A stretch of 64,000 nt of DNA, from positions 806,001 to 870,000 of the forward strand of contig JBAOKB010000077.1 in the NCBI GenBank assembly GCA_037044905.1, in the 5' to 3' direction. Positions 43,478-54,902 of this stretch are shown one piece after another. Position 1 is the stretch's first letter. Each line of letters starts with the position of its first letter. The DNA comes from Hortaea werneckii. Lineage: Eukaryota > Ascomycota > Dothideomycetes > Mycosphaerellales > Teratosphaeriaceae. The position numbers were made by a program, and so were the translations under genes. The notes beneath the pieces were generated by a model. It saw nothing but the letters and a program-made list of their open reading frames with translations. It was not told the DNA's origin and did no database searches.

Positions 43478-45984
43478 TCACCCCCTCCCACCCAACCCCC
43501 TGAACCCCAACCTCCCGACCCCCGTCCCCCTCTCAACCTCCCTAACACAAAACCGCGTCCTCGCAATCTCCCCTTCATCCGCACAACCACCACTCCCACT
43601 AGCCAAGACCTGCTCAAACTCTCCCCGTGGGAAATGCTCCAACGCCGCGACCAAAAGCTGAGTCGGACTGCGATAATCCTTACGATCGACGAGGCCGAGA
43701 CAGAACTGGAAGACCACGACGATGAGGCCGGAGATGCTGACGACGGCGCCAAGGAGGGCGGTGCGGGACGTGAGGCCGTAGGCCCAGACGTGGAGGTTGG
43801 CGTTGCGGGTGAGGAGGTGTTGTTGGTGGGAGGAGGAGGAGGGAGAGGTTTGGGGTCTGCCGCGGGAGGGAGAAGGCGTGGAAGGCAAGATGTCGTATTC
43901 GATCATGGACAGGGTTTGGAAGACGGGGATGTTGACGATGGCGAGGAGGCGCTCGAGGTATTTGGATTCCGTCGCGGTGGTGTTTTCGGCGATGGAGGTC
44001 ATGACGCTGCGGAGGATGGCGGCGGTGGCTCGCTCGGCGGGAATCCGGCCTCCGACTTCTGTCGACCAGGCGGCGAGCGTCCAGGCCGGGTTGAGAGCGA
44101 CGGGTTCGCCGATTTGCGGGACTGCTTGTGTCTGGACTAAGGAGATGGGATTGCTAAGGGGTGATGGATCGAGGGTGTAGTTGGTGAAGGCGAAGAATGC
44201 GGCGAAGTCTACTGCCAGGACTGCGGTAACGTTGTTTGCTGCGGTCATGGTCATGACCAAAGTTGTGACGTTGTTTTTGATGCGGGGCGAGGGACCAGGT
44301 TCCGCGAACAGGGCATCCCAATTGCAATCGAGATCTTTGGAGATCTGGCCAGGGGCGAGACATTCCTCGGGAAAGGATGATGGCATCTGGCCATTGAGCA
44401 GGAAGGCGACCTTGTCTGAACTGTACACCTCATACTTGATGCCGGGTTCGACCTGCTGAGATTCGTTGTTGAAGACTCCTCCAATAGAGAAGCTCGTGTA
44501 TTTTGTGTTTGGTCCCCATCCCGCACCGTCTTGGAAGCATCTGATGTATGGATTGGTATCTTCGTTGCCGTAAATATAGCCAGCGCAGCATCGAAGTGCT
44601 TGATCCGAATCAATCACAACGGTCCACCAATGAGCTGATTCGTCGTCTTGCGTATAATTCCATACCATCCAATTCGGGTACGTGCCAAGTATTGGTCCAC
44701 TACGCTGTAGCTCCAGCTCCAGGCTCTTGTTGTAACGGCGGTAGGTCTCATACTCCCTGTCCGTGATCTCAACAGGAACGACATCGTTTATCCAGCTCGC
44801 TGCGGCAATTTCAGTGTTGCTATAGCCCTGCGAGATGTACGCCACTACAGCAGCATCCTTGTAGAAGGCTTTTATGAGGTTGCGGTTGGGAATCCACGTG
44901 ATGGGATCGTTGTTCAATACGGTTTCGCCCTTGATCTTGGATCTGGATGACGTAGTATTGACAGTAAAAGACAGGACGTCTTACCAAGTAATAGTCCGAT
45001 AACTTGATTCGGCAGCAGCTGTCTACGTAAGGAGGGTCAGTTTTGAATACCGTTACCCAATCAGTTAATATGTCCCAAGCGACTCACCACGAAAGAGCTC
45101 ACCCAAGCGTCAAGTTTCTCTGCCCAGTCGTACGATGCACAGGTGTAGTTGTAGGCAGCAAAGTCGGAGTCAAGACAGCTTCCGAATGTGTCATTCATTG
45201 CTGTGGGTGCCAAACTACTAGTCGAAGGTGGATTGGCACTATTCAGGTGCGAAAATGTTCCAGTGCTGACACGTTCAGTCTCGATCCACTGGAGGGATGG
45301 AATCACAAGCACAGCGGTAGCCGGGCCCATCAGATTACAAAGTGCGCAAAGAAAGATTGTCATTATAATGAAAGCCCATATTCGGATACGAGACCAACGC
45401 TTGTAAGGCTCGTTATGCCTCCCAATGGGGAGGGATGTCCACAACAAGCGATCAAAAAGTCCCGTGGCGTCAGCGAACTCGTTCGGCCGGGTGAGGTATC
45501 CGATAGGCAGACCATCCTTCTTACTGGCTAGAAGCATAGTCACGAGGTATACAAGCGCAGTGGCGATCAGCTCAAACCAGATCTCCAGGGCTTTGGCGAC
45601 AAATTGCAGCGCGCCGAGAAGATTGTGGTCCTGACGATCAAACTTCGTGATCCGGCTTACAGTCGTAGAGGTATTGACGCTGAACCCTTGGACCCAGCAG
45701 TTGTCATTAGGACACCATGCGCTGGCGCCGATGATGTGTCGCTTGAAGTTCAGTACAAGGAGCGCCACAATGGGTGCTGCCCAAAGGAGGCACAGGCTCT
45801 GTAGCACAATAGTCTTGAGCCATGATCGCGATTTCTGCAGTGGAGGGTGATCGCCGAGTTCAAGCTTTGGCTCCAATAAGCTCGAGTCTTTCCCTGGCTG
45901 CTGTTCGGTATCGCTGATGGAAGAGAGGCTATGGTACTGGGTGTCAGCAGTAAAAGCGGGCTTGGCTGTTGGAACGTTGGCCAT
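43478..45984 (-). CDS. Large fungal membrane protein, unassigned, splicing unresolved
   Basis: Two long minus-strand coding blocks belong to one gene. Block A (45984 to about 45088, ATG at 45984) has an acidic N-terminus and three hydrophobic segments: IVLQSLCLLWAAPIVALLVLNF, IWFELIATALVYLVTMLL and IWAFIIMTIFLCALC. Block C (about 44929-43478) is a large, probably extracytosolic domain with N-x-S/T sites and aromatic motifs (GTYPNWMVWNYTQDDESAHWWTVVIDSDQ), then a last membrane segment (LLGAVVSISGLIVVVFQFCLGLV) and a short tail. A small exon near 45018-44985 reads LLPNQVIGLLLG and fits between them. Plain GT-AG joins of A, the small exon and C leave the frame one or two bases out, so a junction, a base or the gene itself may be wrong. 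Family unknown to me. Confidence 0.65.
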
Positions 45985-47112
45985 GATCTTTTGCTTAAAG
46001 CCTCATTTCAGGTTCAGTATTTCTGTGGATAACAGGGCGCTAAGGAGATAAAGAGAAACAGGACAATCGTGATAGATATGACAGCAAGCTGTGTACTCTT
46101 CAAACCCCTCCGTCCCGATCATACCATGTTCTCGTGGCACTTGTTCATGCAGCCTTGCGCTGAAGTGTGGTACCCATTTTGGGACTCGGAGACAGCTTTT
46201 GGCCCCAAGCTGACGGCTTAAAGTGTTGCAGCTGAGTCCTTGCCACCAATCAGCGAGGCTCAATCTGTGCATGCGAAGCCACGGCTTGGTTGTGGCAGGG
46301 CTTATCAATACTATGGATTTGTTCCTGCGGGGGGGACGGAGATGAGCAACCACAGTGTCGTTGTTGTTCAAAAGCATAAGGTAGATTCTCTGCATGTGTC
46401 AGACTAATAATAAGAGTAGATCGTGTGCGGCCACTTCATGGCTGCGTTGCCGTTCCGCGTCTGAGTACTCTGGGCCTCTACTGCGTTGTGATCAGATGGC
46501 ATAGCAATGGCGGACAGCATGGCCGTAAAAATCCAAGCCGACATATCAGCCGTCTGGACTTCCATCTCAACCCGGTCGCAAAGCAGTCAGGTGTTGTCAA
46601 AGATTTGTCCTTGCAGATGGAAGGGGAAAGATGGGCCGAAGCATTGGCCAGAACGTGATTAGGTCAGCGAACCATGCACTACATGCAGTGTCCACGTTGA
46701 GACATCAAACTTCTCCATCTCCAGAGACTCACATGTCACACGTCTTCCGAAGTGTCTGGCGAATAGTGGTACATGTATCCGTTTAATGCGTCATGTCAAA
46801 GATTCGATATTCCGATCGCCTTAAGCCACGTTCGGAAGGAACGGCAAAGCTGTTGATCCTCACTGCACTTGTGATGACATCAAGCGCTCCCCCTCTCCGC
46901 CTTCCAGAGACCGACTACCCCAGGAACAAGAAATAGGCAAATCGGCTTTCCTTGACCTTTCTGCCACATCGCCGGACTAGGAAACCCGGACTTCCCTTCC
47001 GCTACATATGAAGGTAGGTAGGTACTACTGTAGTACACTTCCCTTTTCCTGTAGCTTCACTCCATCTTCCTGTCTTTGTTGTCAACTTTCCGTTGCAAGA
47101 CTGGCCTTCACT
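45985..47112. other. Intergenic, divergent promoters
   Basis: 1.1 kb between the membrane protein and the aldo-keto reductase, facing outward. A GGTAGGTAGGTA run at 47011-47023 lies about 95 bp before the reductase start. No exon recognised. Confidence 0.55.
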
Positions 47113-48201
47113 ATGTCTCTACCTAAAGCTTTTCCAATCCGCTGCCATGGCGGCAAAACAATAGATATGCCCTCCATTGGCTACGGAACTTGGGCATCCG
47201 GCGATACCAGCTGGGCTAAAGACGCTACCGTGACAGCACTCAAAGAGGGCTATCGCCATTTGGATTGCGCCTGGTTCTATGGCGTAGACCAAGCCATTGG
47301 TGAGGCAATCAGAGAGAGCGGAGTTCCACGGGAGCAGATCTTTGTAACCTCCAAGGTAAAAGGCCGACATTTAATATGCTCTCGGCGCTAGAGTAGCTTG
47401 CTGACGTGCTGTTTCCAGTTCTGGCCCAATTTCGGGCATCCTGAAAACGTCGAGCTTTGCCTTGACAAGATCCTCAAGGGCATGGGACTGGAATATCTGG
47501 ATCAGTACCTTGCCCATTGGCCCTGCGTCATGCAACCCGTCTCCCGCGACGCCTTGGAGAAGGCCTTCACGAGCGAGGACGCTTCGCCTGAGCAGCGCGG
47601 AATCCTCCTTGATCAAGCCGGGAAGCCGGTCATCGATTGGAAAGCTTCGACGAACAACCTAGCCCAGCAGAAGGGAACGGAAGGCTCGTTCGTTCCTACT
47701 TGGAAGGCAATGCAGGAGCTTGTCCGGAAGGGCAAAGCTCGTACGATCGGAGTGAGCAACTTTTCTGTGAGCGAGCTGCAAGAATTACTGCCCCATGAGG
47801 CCGATGTGCCCGTTTCGTGCAACCAGATCGAGGTCCACCCCTGGCTCCCCAATAACGAGCTCCTGGATCTGCATAAGAAACATGGCATTCTAACGACATG
47901 CTACTCACCTTTCGCAGGTCAGAAAGCAGACGGAGCCACGCTATTGAAGGATGAAAAGGTCAACGAGCTGGCGAAGAAAAATAACATGGACGTCGGACAG
48001 ATGTTACAGAGTTGGGCGGTGCAGCGAGGCACGGTGCCTTTGGGCAAGTCGGCCACGCCGTCCCGGATCAAGTCCAACCTTGAGATTCGGAAGCTTTCTG
48101 ATGAGGATATGAAAGTACTAGATGGTATGGGTCTGCCAGGTGATGAAGGTCGGACGGTCAACAATGGGCCTGATTGGGATGTGCCGTTTTTCAAGAATTA
48201 A
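47113..48201 (+). CDS. Aldo-keto reductase
   Basis: NADPH-dependent oxidoreductase of the AKR superfamily; exact substrate not predictable. Exons 47113-47355 and 47419-48201 (intron 63 nt, phase 0) give 341 residues. The TIM-barrel signature is clear: MPSIGYGTWA at the N-terminus, EGYRHLDCAWFYG, VTSK, LAHWPCV, RTIGVSNF, CNQIEVHPWLPNNELLD, TTCYSPFAG and VPLGKSATPSRIKSNLEI. The catalytic tetrad is complete: Asp51, Tyr56, Lys81 and His114. An in-frame extension to 47008 is Cys/Ser-rich and not family-like, so the ATG at 47113 is used. A 25-residue stretch after the active-site His (about 125-155) is longer than in many AKRs, as in several fungal reductases. Confidence 0.93.
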
Positions 48202-48487
48202 ATGGAGCCAGGATAGAACATAGACTCCAGAGATTAAATCACGAGACATGAGATATATGCATTCATTATATGATATCGATTGCATTGCCTGTGGTAGATA
48301 ACATTTTTTGTGACGAGTGCAATGTCCGTACAATGTAGCTAAAAGTGTCTGAGATTCAGGCGCGAGTCAGCGAACGGGAGCAGCCGCGGACCGTAGTGCG
48401 GCTTCGGGGGTCTCCCAAGTGCTGCAGCGTGCTTTTCCATAGACCCAGAAACAAGCGTACTAGTCGTCCGGTTTCAATATCACCACA

Positions 48488-49546
48488 ATGCAGAAAGTAA
48501 TACAGCGCACCCAGCGCGCCGAGAGGGCGGCTGGCCGGAAACTCGCCAAAGCGCGCGAGCACTACGAAAAAGGCGAGTCGTGGTCTCGCTCCCAGACTCT
48601 CAATCGCATGCAGAGGTCCGCCAACGCCAACATCCGCAATGCCCGACGAGCTCGGCAAGAAGATTGGGAGAGAGGACCTTTAGCACCGCGGAGAGATGTT
48701 GGCGACAAGAAGGCGACATATGGCGCGATGAGCATGTACGACTTCCAATTGCCGGAGCTGGACCCGGTGAATAGACCAAAGTGGATGCACATAAGCGTTG
48801 GCGACCGGGTCGTTGTGGTCAACGGCAGACACCGGGGGAGGATCAGCACGGTCGAGGATGTTGAGAAGTCCAATGGGTCCGTGAGAGTAAAGGGGCTGAA
48901 CGTCGTCGACCTGTCGATCCCGGAATGGATGCAGGAGGAACGCGGCGCCGACCCAGAGCCCATCCACTCCATGCCACGGTCCTTCTCCATCAACGACGTC
49001 CGCCTCGTCTACCCCCTCCCGGACCCCGAGACTGGCATCCCCAGAGACGTCGTGATCGACCGCCTGATCAACATCAACTACGAATTCGACAAGGCCAAGA
49101 AGGAATGGACACAAGGCGACCGGTTGATCCCAGGCACCAACACCATCATCCCCTGGCCCGAAAAAGCCGACGAGTACCACGAGGACTTCGAAAACGACAC
49201 GCTGCGACTGAACGTAGACGAGCAGACCTTCCGCCCCTTCTTGCTGCACCCGCCCATGCCGCTGAGCGTCATCGACGAGCTCCGGAACAAGTTCAGCCGG
49301 TTCCGGACCCGGCACGACTGGGACTTCGTCGAGCGGAAAGAGCTGGAGGACGAACGGGTGGAGAAGCGCAAGGAGTTGGCCAAGGGGATGCGGACGCCGC
49401 TGCAGGAGCTGGCCGAGGTGCGGAGGAAGGAGAGGGAGGAGAAGCAGAGGGATCTGTCGGACGAACAGTTGGCGAAGATTGGAGAGGTTATTGCGGCAGA
49501 ACGGGCGAAGGCGACGCAGACTCTGCGGGGTGGGAGTTCCCCTTAG
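48488..49546 (+). CDS. MRPL40: Mitochondrial large-subunit ribosomal protein uL24m (KOW domain)
   Basis: Structural protein of the mitochondrial large ribosomal subunit. Intronless, 352 residues. The first ~75 residues are strongly basic (QRTQRAERAAGRKLAKAREHY), acting as targeting and rRNA-binding extension. The KOW motif lies at about 100-135: HISVGDRVVVVNGRHRGRISTVEDV, then GSVRVKGLNVVDL. The following IPEWMQ, SFSINDVRLVYPLPDPETGIPRDVVIDRL is characteristic of fungal L24 proteins. The C-terminal third is a long charged helix (about 280-345) typical of the extended fungal form. The start at 48488 is the first ATG and fits the basic N-terminus. The S. cerevisiae name is used; identity is strong. 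Confidence 0.92.
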   Translation: MQKVIQRTQRAERAAGRKLAKAREHYEKGESWSRSQTLNRMQRSANANIRNARRARQEDWERGPLAPRRDVGDKKATYGAMSMYDFQLPELDPVNRPKWMHISVGDRVVVVNGRHRGRISTVEDVEKSNGSVRVKGLNVVDLSIPEWMQEERGADPEPIHSMPRSFSINDVRLVYPLPDPETGIPRDVVIDRLININYEFDKAKKEWTQGDRLIPGTNTIIPWPEKADEYHEDFENDTLRLNVDEQTFRPFLLHPPMPLSVIDELRNKFSRFRTRHDWDFVERKELEDERVEKRKELAKGMRTPLQELAEVRRKEREEKQRDLSDEQLAKIGEVIAAERAKATQTLRGGSSP

Positions 49547-50954
49547 GGGGGAAAAGAGGGTTGGTTTGGGAGTCTGTAAGATACCTTTTTCTTGTACAGC
49601 TGCATCTTGTACTACGCTACTATTCATCTGCTTCACAAATGAGAAACGGGACGGACCCGATATTCTGCCGGCAATGGCTGTCTATTGTTTTCATCATGGA
49701 GCAGGAACCCCTTTGGATTAGGAAGCGATCGGTCATCGAAGTTGCCTTCTGAGGTGAAGTCCTCAACGCACGCTGTGATACTACAGACCTTCATCCCTAT
49801 TCCACGTATGCGAAGGACGATATACGACTGCCCAAACTCCAGAAGCATCCATTGAGAGTCTCTTGTGCCTTTTCGTAAACACCAGAGCTGTTGAGAATGG
49901 GCGGGCTTTGGAGGTGAGTGATGTGTGGTTCGAAACATCTGCGGGAAGAAAGAGATGAGTCGGTGCATTGTCTGCCTGAGTACTGGACGAGCACCAGTCC
50001 CCATATCGACATCGATAATGCTTTTGGCCTTGCAAGGCCAGTATGTCATCCTCCGTTGTGAGACTGCTGAAGCGATGCTATAGGAGTCGCTTGAGCGAGC
50101 GGTTGCGCCTGGCATTTAGCTTTAATAATGTTTCAGTCTTATGATTGTATTCTCACCAATGGGGCAAGAGATTTGAAGGTGAATGCAGAGCCATTGGGCA
50201 GAACCATAAAGGTCTCTCAACTCGCTTGAAGGCCACTACCTTCTCTTGAAAGGTACCTAGGACATCATCGTCTTACTGGACCCGCAAGCAACGATACGAG
50301 GGGATAAGGGCGTACAATGAGTACCTCCCCCTGCTGCCGCACAGTGGACGGCCGATGCCGCATCAGAGGTATGTGCGAGTGAGTCGGAGCTTTCGGGTTG
50401 GAGAGATGTCTAAATACATTAAAAAAAAAAAAAATTAAAGAAAGTGCACTTAAGGTTCCCCGTAAACTCGCTCTTAATAATCCGGTAGAACGCCTTCAGG
50501 TAAAAGAATGTGCAGGTTCTGAGACCATGAAGAAAGGAGCAGTTATGCAAAAGTCGGTTGGGATGGTTATTCTGACGGTGCAAGCCGCTGCGTGCCATAC
50601 TTATAGCCTGTCTCAGTGTCTAGATCACAGAATCGGGCTGTCTGTAGCATACGGATCACGGAGCGGTTAGTGTGTAAATGTCGAGTAAACTGTGGAAACG
50701 TTTTTGGAAAATTGTTTGCGTCCTTTTTTGTAAATCTTTTCGTTGCGCGTGCGTGTTGAAGAAAGCGCCTGTATGGGGTATCTCTGTTAAAAACAAATCA
50801 ACATAGCATCACATGCCTTCATCCCTCGGATGCTCAAAATCTCGGTCTCAATCTCTCAGACTCTCGTTATCGACAGACTGCTTCAACCGGATTCTCTCGA
50901 CAATTCAGCTCATTCCCACGTTGTAGTCCACACGTCTATGCTCTAAGCTTTCTC
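49547..50954. other. Intergenic 1.4 kb, nothing recognised
   Basis: 3' regions of uL24m and of the cytidylyltransferase on the opposite strand. A 160-codon minus frame (49633-50115) has no motif and overlaps a 3' region. A partial palindrome TACCTAGGAC is at 50254-50263 and an A-run at 50421-50433. Confidence 0.5.
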
Positions 50955-52463
50955 CTACACTTCCGCATTTCTCGCCCGCCGCTCCCTTTCAGCTTCAGCC
51001 TCCTTCTCCATCTCCTCTCTTCTCAGAGCACCTTCTCCTACGCCCTTCATCCCTTTCCTCTTCTGTCGCTCTTCGTATTCCGCGCGTCGGTCAAGGATAC
51101 GCTTCACGATCTGTGCCGCATTTACGCCTTGAAACTCATGCTCCGGCGCCTCAACGAAGATTCCGAGGTCCTTGGCGTCCTTGTACGGGTCCGGTTCTGC
51201 GGGGTTGATGGGGGGCATGAAGGAAGTTTGCCCATGGTATACCGCATCGGGTAGCTGCTTGCCGGCCTCCGAAAGACCTGGAAGCGAGTGTAGATAAGCT
51301 TTGGTAGGTACGTACGGGGCCCCGAATGCAACAGCATGCACGTATCGGCACTGTGTCACGCAAAGTCCGCGTTCGAAAATGTTCATGATGGGGTAGTTGA
51401 TCCCTTTGTGGTAGTTGACGACATCGTCGCTGTGGATGCCCGCAATCACATAGGCGGACGGATAGTCCTCGCCATAGGCATCGAGTCGCTGTTTGACTTC
51501 AGTGGGTGTGTACCACCCTCGATTGCTGGCAATCTCGTGTTCCATCTCCGTCACTGTGCGTAGAAATGCAATATGACCAGACGAGAAGAGGTCAAAGCCG
51601 CCATCAACGTAGACTATGCGCTGACCTGGTCGTGGTCCGTGGCCAGGTACCAAAGACTTGAAAGTTCCTTGTCCGAGATCATGAATTTGGTCGTTGCCAT
51701 CGGTGCTGGTACTCCCAGTCCGTTCAGGATGTTGAGGTTGGAAGCTGTAGACGCTTACATACGGATCCTTTCCGTTGGGTGCAGCAGCATACTCTCGAAA
51801 TCTTTTTTCCATCTCAGCTCCTCTTGAGCGCCTCTCCTCTTCGCTGCCATTGCCTTCGGATCCAGCTATGGAGTCGGTAAGACTGTGAATGAAGTGGTCT
51901 TTCGTACAGAGCAGCATTCTCCCCACCAGGTCCGTAGTTGAAATGCCAGGGGTTCTGGGAACGATTTTCATCCGACCGGCCTTCTTCACGAAGCGGTAGC
52001 AATCATTCCCGTCTGCATCGGAAGTGATGTCGTCGCCATGCGTGACATATTGACATCCGTAGTGGCTGATCCAGGGCTGGCTTGTTACATAGGGGGCATG
52101 CGGCACGCACTTGGTGCTGAATCTACAAGCCTCTACCGCTGCTACTCGCTCGGCTAGGCTCATGACAGTGGGCCCTTTGTTAGCGGCGATGTCCTCGTCG
52201 TTGTGCAGCCCCACGACAAGATGATTTCCGAGACGGCGTGATTGAAGCATAACGCCGGCATGGCCATGATGGAAAAAGTCAAAGCAGCCTAGAGCACGAC
52301 AAGAACGTCAGCGATTGTGGGGACGGGACTGCTTTATTAGTTGTGACGAACCATCAATCCATAATCTGTCCTCCAGGATCTCCTGATCATCCTGGGGAGG
52401 AACCGGCCAATTCCCTGGTTCAGGGACGAGACATCCCGCCTCCGGATCATGAGTTGGTGACAT
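50955..52463 (-). CDS. Ethanolamine-phosphate cytidylyltransferase
   Basis: Makes CDP-ethanolamine from phosphoethanolamine and CTP, the rate-setting step of the Kennedy pathway to phosphatidylethanolamine (yeast ECT1, human PCYT2). Exons 52463-52352 and 52288-50955 give 481 residues; the 63-nt intron has an unusual GTTCGT donor but restores the perfectly conserved LWIDGCFDFFHHGHAGVM with its HxGH CTP-binding motif (about residues 34-50). The first catalytic domain ends with RTPGISTTDLVGRML. The second, internal-duplicate domain begins VYVDGGFDLFSSGHIAFLR; there the first His of HxGH is replaced (SSGH), in line with a non-catalytic second half. The C-terminus is a charged helix. It is divergent from GET1 with 276 bp between starts. 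Confidence 0.93.
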
Positions 52464-52739
52464 GGTTGCAGCAAAAAGTCGTTTCGAATCTTGTACTGGC
52501 AGCGTGTCTCGAGAAGTGATCAGTTGACACGGGGCGTGAAGTTCACGACATTGAATCCCACGTGCAAGTGGGTCGCGGGGCAGCAGAAACGTCACTCCGG
52601 CGCGCCTCCCCTTCTAGTCCAGACCTAACTAAATCCTGCCACATCTACACTCACACTCGGCTATTATTGACTTACGCCTCGCGGTCTTCCCACCAGTCGC
52701 GCACTCAGCTTGGGGAGGTCGCCTCTGGATACTGCAACC

Positions 52740-53463
52740 ATGCCTTCCGTGCTACTCATCACGTTCTGCCTCCAGCTCCTAATCCACGCCTTGAACACGC
52801 TTTTCCCGCAGACCATCACGGAGCTTCTTTGGCTACTCTACACCAAATTGCCGACTCCACAAAGCAGCGATGCCCAGGAAACGGTTCGTCTCAAGAAAGA
52901 GGTGGTCAGACTACACCGCGAAATGAGCGCGACATCGGCACAGGACGATTTCGCCAAATGGGCACGCTTGAGGAGGGAGCACGACAAGGCTAAGGCGAAG
53001 TACGAAGAGAAAGGTACGTACAGCCTCTATTGGCCAGCGAGTCAACCAGAGCTGCTTGGTCAAGGTTGTGCCGTCCAGGAGCTAACAGACCGCCTCATCA
53101 GCCAAGGGCATCCAAAACTTCCGCGCGACGTTCGACAAATCCATTTCCGGCCTCCGCTGGCTAGGCACGCAGGGGTTGCAGTTCCTGTGCAATGCCTACT
53201 ACAGCAAGCAACCGATGTTCTACCTCCCGCAGTACTGGGTACCCTACCCAGTCGAATGGGTGCTTAGTTTCCCCCGGGCGCCAATCGGCAGCATTTCTGT
53301 CAACATTTGGGCAATCGCCTGCGCGTGTGTTATTGGATTGGTATCTGAAGCGATCAGGGCAAGCTTCACGTTGCGTCAGGGCAAAGTCGTCGAGGGTAGT
53401 AATAAGGGCGAGCCGCTTAAGATGGATGCGAGGAGCGCAAACGCCGGGAAGAAGGAGCTTTGA
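52740..53463 (+). CDS. GET1: GET1, guided-entry-of-tail-anchored-protein receptor subunit
   Basis: ER membrane subunit that, with Get2, receives the Get3-bound tail-anchored protein and helps insert it. Exons 52740-53013 and 53102-53463 (intron 88 nt, phase 1, donor GTACGT) give 211 residues. A first membrane segment at the N-terminus (SVLLITFCLQLLIHALNTL) is followed by the cytosolic coiled coil that binds Get3 (VRLKKEVVRLHREMSATSAQDDFAKWARLRREHDKAKAKYEEK). Exon 2 continues FRATFDKSISGLRWLGTQGLQFL, a conserved Get1/WRB stretch. Two further membrane segments follow (the YLPQYWVPYPVEWVLSF region and SVNIWAIACACVIGLVSEAI). The C-terminal tail is hydrophilic. The start at 52740 is the first Met after 276 bp shared with the cytidylyltransferase promoter. 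Confidence 0.92.
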
Positions 53464-54902
53464 GCTTCGTGAATATTGTATTTGGACTTGAAACCACATA
53501 AGTGGCCGCAACATCGGCAAGCTAGCTCGTCAGAGCCTCTGAGCCACATTCCACCATATGAGCAAGGCCGTCTACTGCGACGTAGGGATCAGATGGCCAT
53601 CTGGATTGGCTGAAGTGAAAAGACATGGCCCAGGCTTATGCGAGCTGGTGTCTGTTCTAATGGCTGAGAAAAGGCGCAACAGTCCATCTGGTCAAAAAGT
53701 ACTGAACGAGGCATCTCGGAACTGTTGCAAGACGGTCAGCAAGCCCGCGCATCCGCAATGTCGCTTTGAGATCTATCTTCGCCGGTGAATGAGTCAAGCG
53801 GCGAGACTGTGCAGCTCGGACACGAAACGTGAACAGACCGTCGAGGACGCAACCTGGCATGAAGCTCAGCAGCGTCCACACAAAGCTACGATTTCTCAAC
53901 TTTTCACTTCCTTTTGACAACGGGAATAGAGCACAGTCTGATGTAAGGCGAGACGTATGGAGAAGACTTCGATGTGCAAAGCCTCCCCCATCGAGCAAAG
54001 CAGGATGTGAAGCAAGTAGTGCAGTAGATTATGACCATTCATACTTGAGCTATCAAAAGTCATTCGCGAATATGGTCTGTCTCTCATCAAATTGACGCAA
54101 AGTCCTCATAGCATAGCTCGGACACTGCAACACGAAGTGAGATGGTCTCTGGCTTTAAGTGAGACCGTTGGGCTCAATTTAGGCTACAGATTGAACTCGT
54201 GACCGTAGGGCAAATAGAGATCGCCGAGTCTTCGAAAGAGCCATGTCCTTGTTCCTCCAACCGATTCCTGAGTTCTTTGTCCACTGCGAATGCTTTCAAA
54301 GTGCACTCCATCCCACCGTGTCACCGCGGATCGAGGTGTCTAGACACTCTCTCCGAAGGCGTCGCTCTCACTTCGCTCGTACTACAAGCTAGGTGCGTAG
54401 ATTCTCGGTTCTTAGTCAAACGCCATTGTGCATTCGATTCCAAGACAGTATCTCGACGCCCGAGCGGAAGGGCAAAACCATGGAGGGGTGTCATTATGGA
54501 GAGAATTCGAATTGTGGCTCGTGGAAGATGGAGATTTTGTGGCCTCGGCGATTTCGGAGGTCCCGGAGCACGCTAACGTCTAATTACAAAGTGACGCGCC
54601 AAAGTCGCGTTTTGTTTCTCAGCGCGTCCTGATCCTGCCACCTGCCCGACTCCCTCGTCCTTATATAGCAGCGCGCCTGTCTGCACCTCCACCGTGTCTG
54701 CTCTCTCTTCACTCACGACATCATCATCATCCCATCCATCCCTTTGCTTCCTTGTGCTGCCGACCACGCTTAAGCAGCAGGAACTTAGTGGCACTCCGCG
54801 AGTTGAATACCACGCAGCAGAGATTTGCTCGACCGTCTCCTCGTCGACCCCAAACCGTCCCACAACCAACCCGAGGCCACGACCTCGCCGTTCAGGCCGA
54901 CG
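53464..54902. other. Intergenic 1.4 kb upstream of RNR1
   Basis: 3' end of GET1 and the promoter of RNR1. The distal ~1 kb shows no gene or element I recognise; the proximal part holds the CGCG cluster and TATA sequence listed separately. Confidence 0.55.
54593..54670 (+). promoter_or_regulatory. RNR1 promoter: CGCG cluster and TATA box
   Basis: Three CGCG cores lie within about 35 bp: GTGACGCGCC near 54591, AGTCGCGTT near 54603 and CAGCGCGTCC near 54620, followed 35 bp later by TTATATAG at 54661. Sites of this kind are bound by MBF/E2F-like factors at G1/S, fitting a ribonucleotide reductase gene. The leader to the ATG at 54903 is about 200 bp. Binding is inferred. Confidence 0.5.

Noticed and set aside
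46003..46395. Minus-strand frame of 130 codons
   Set aside because: No motif, lies in the promoter region of the membrane protein, mixed composition.
49633..50115. Minus-strand frame of 160 codons
   Set aside because: Irregular composition, no motif, and it lies in the 3' region next to uL24m.
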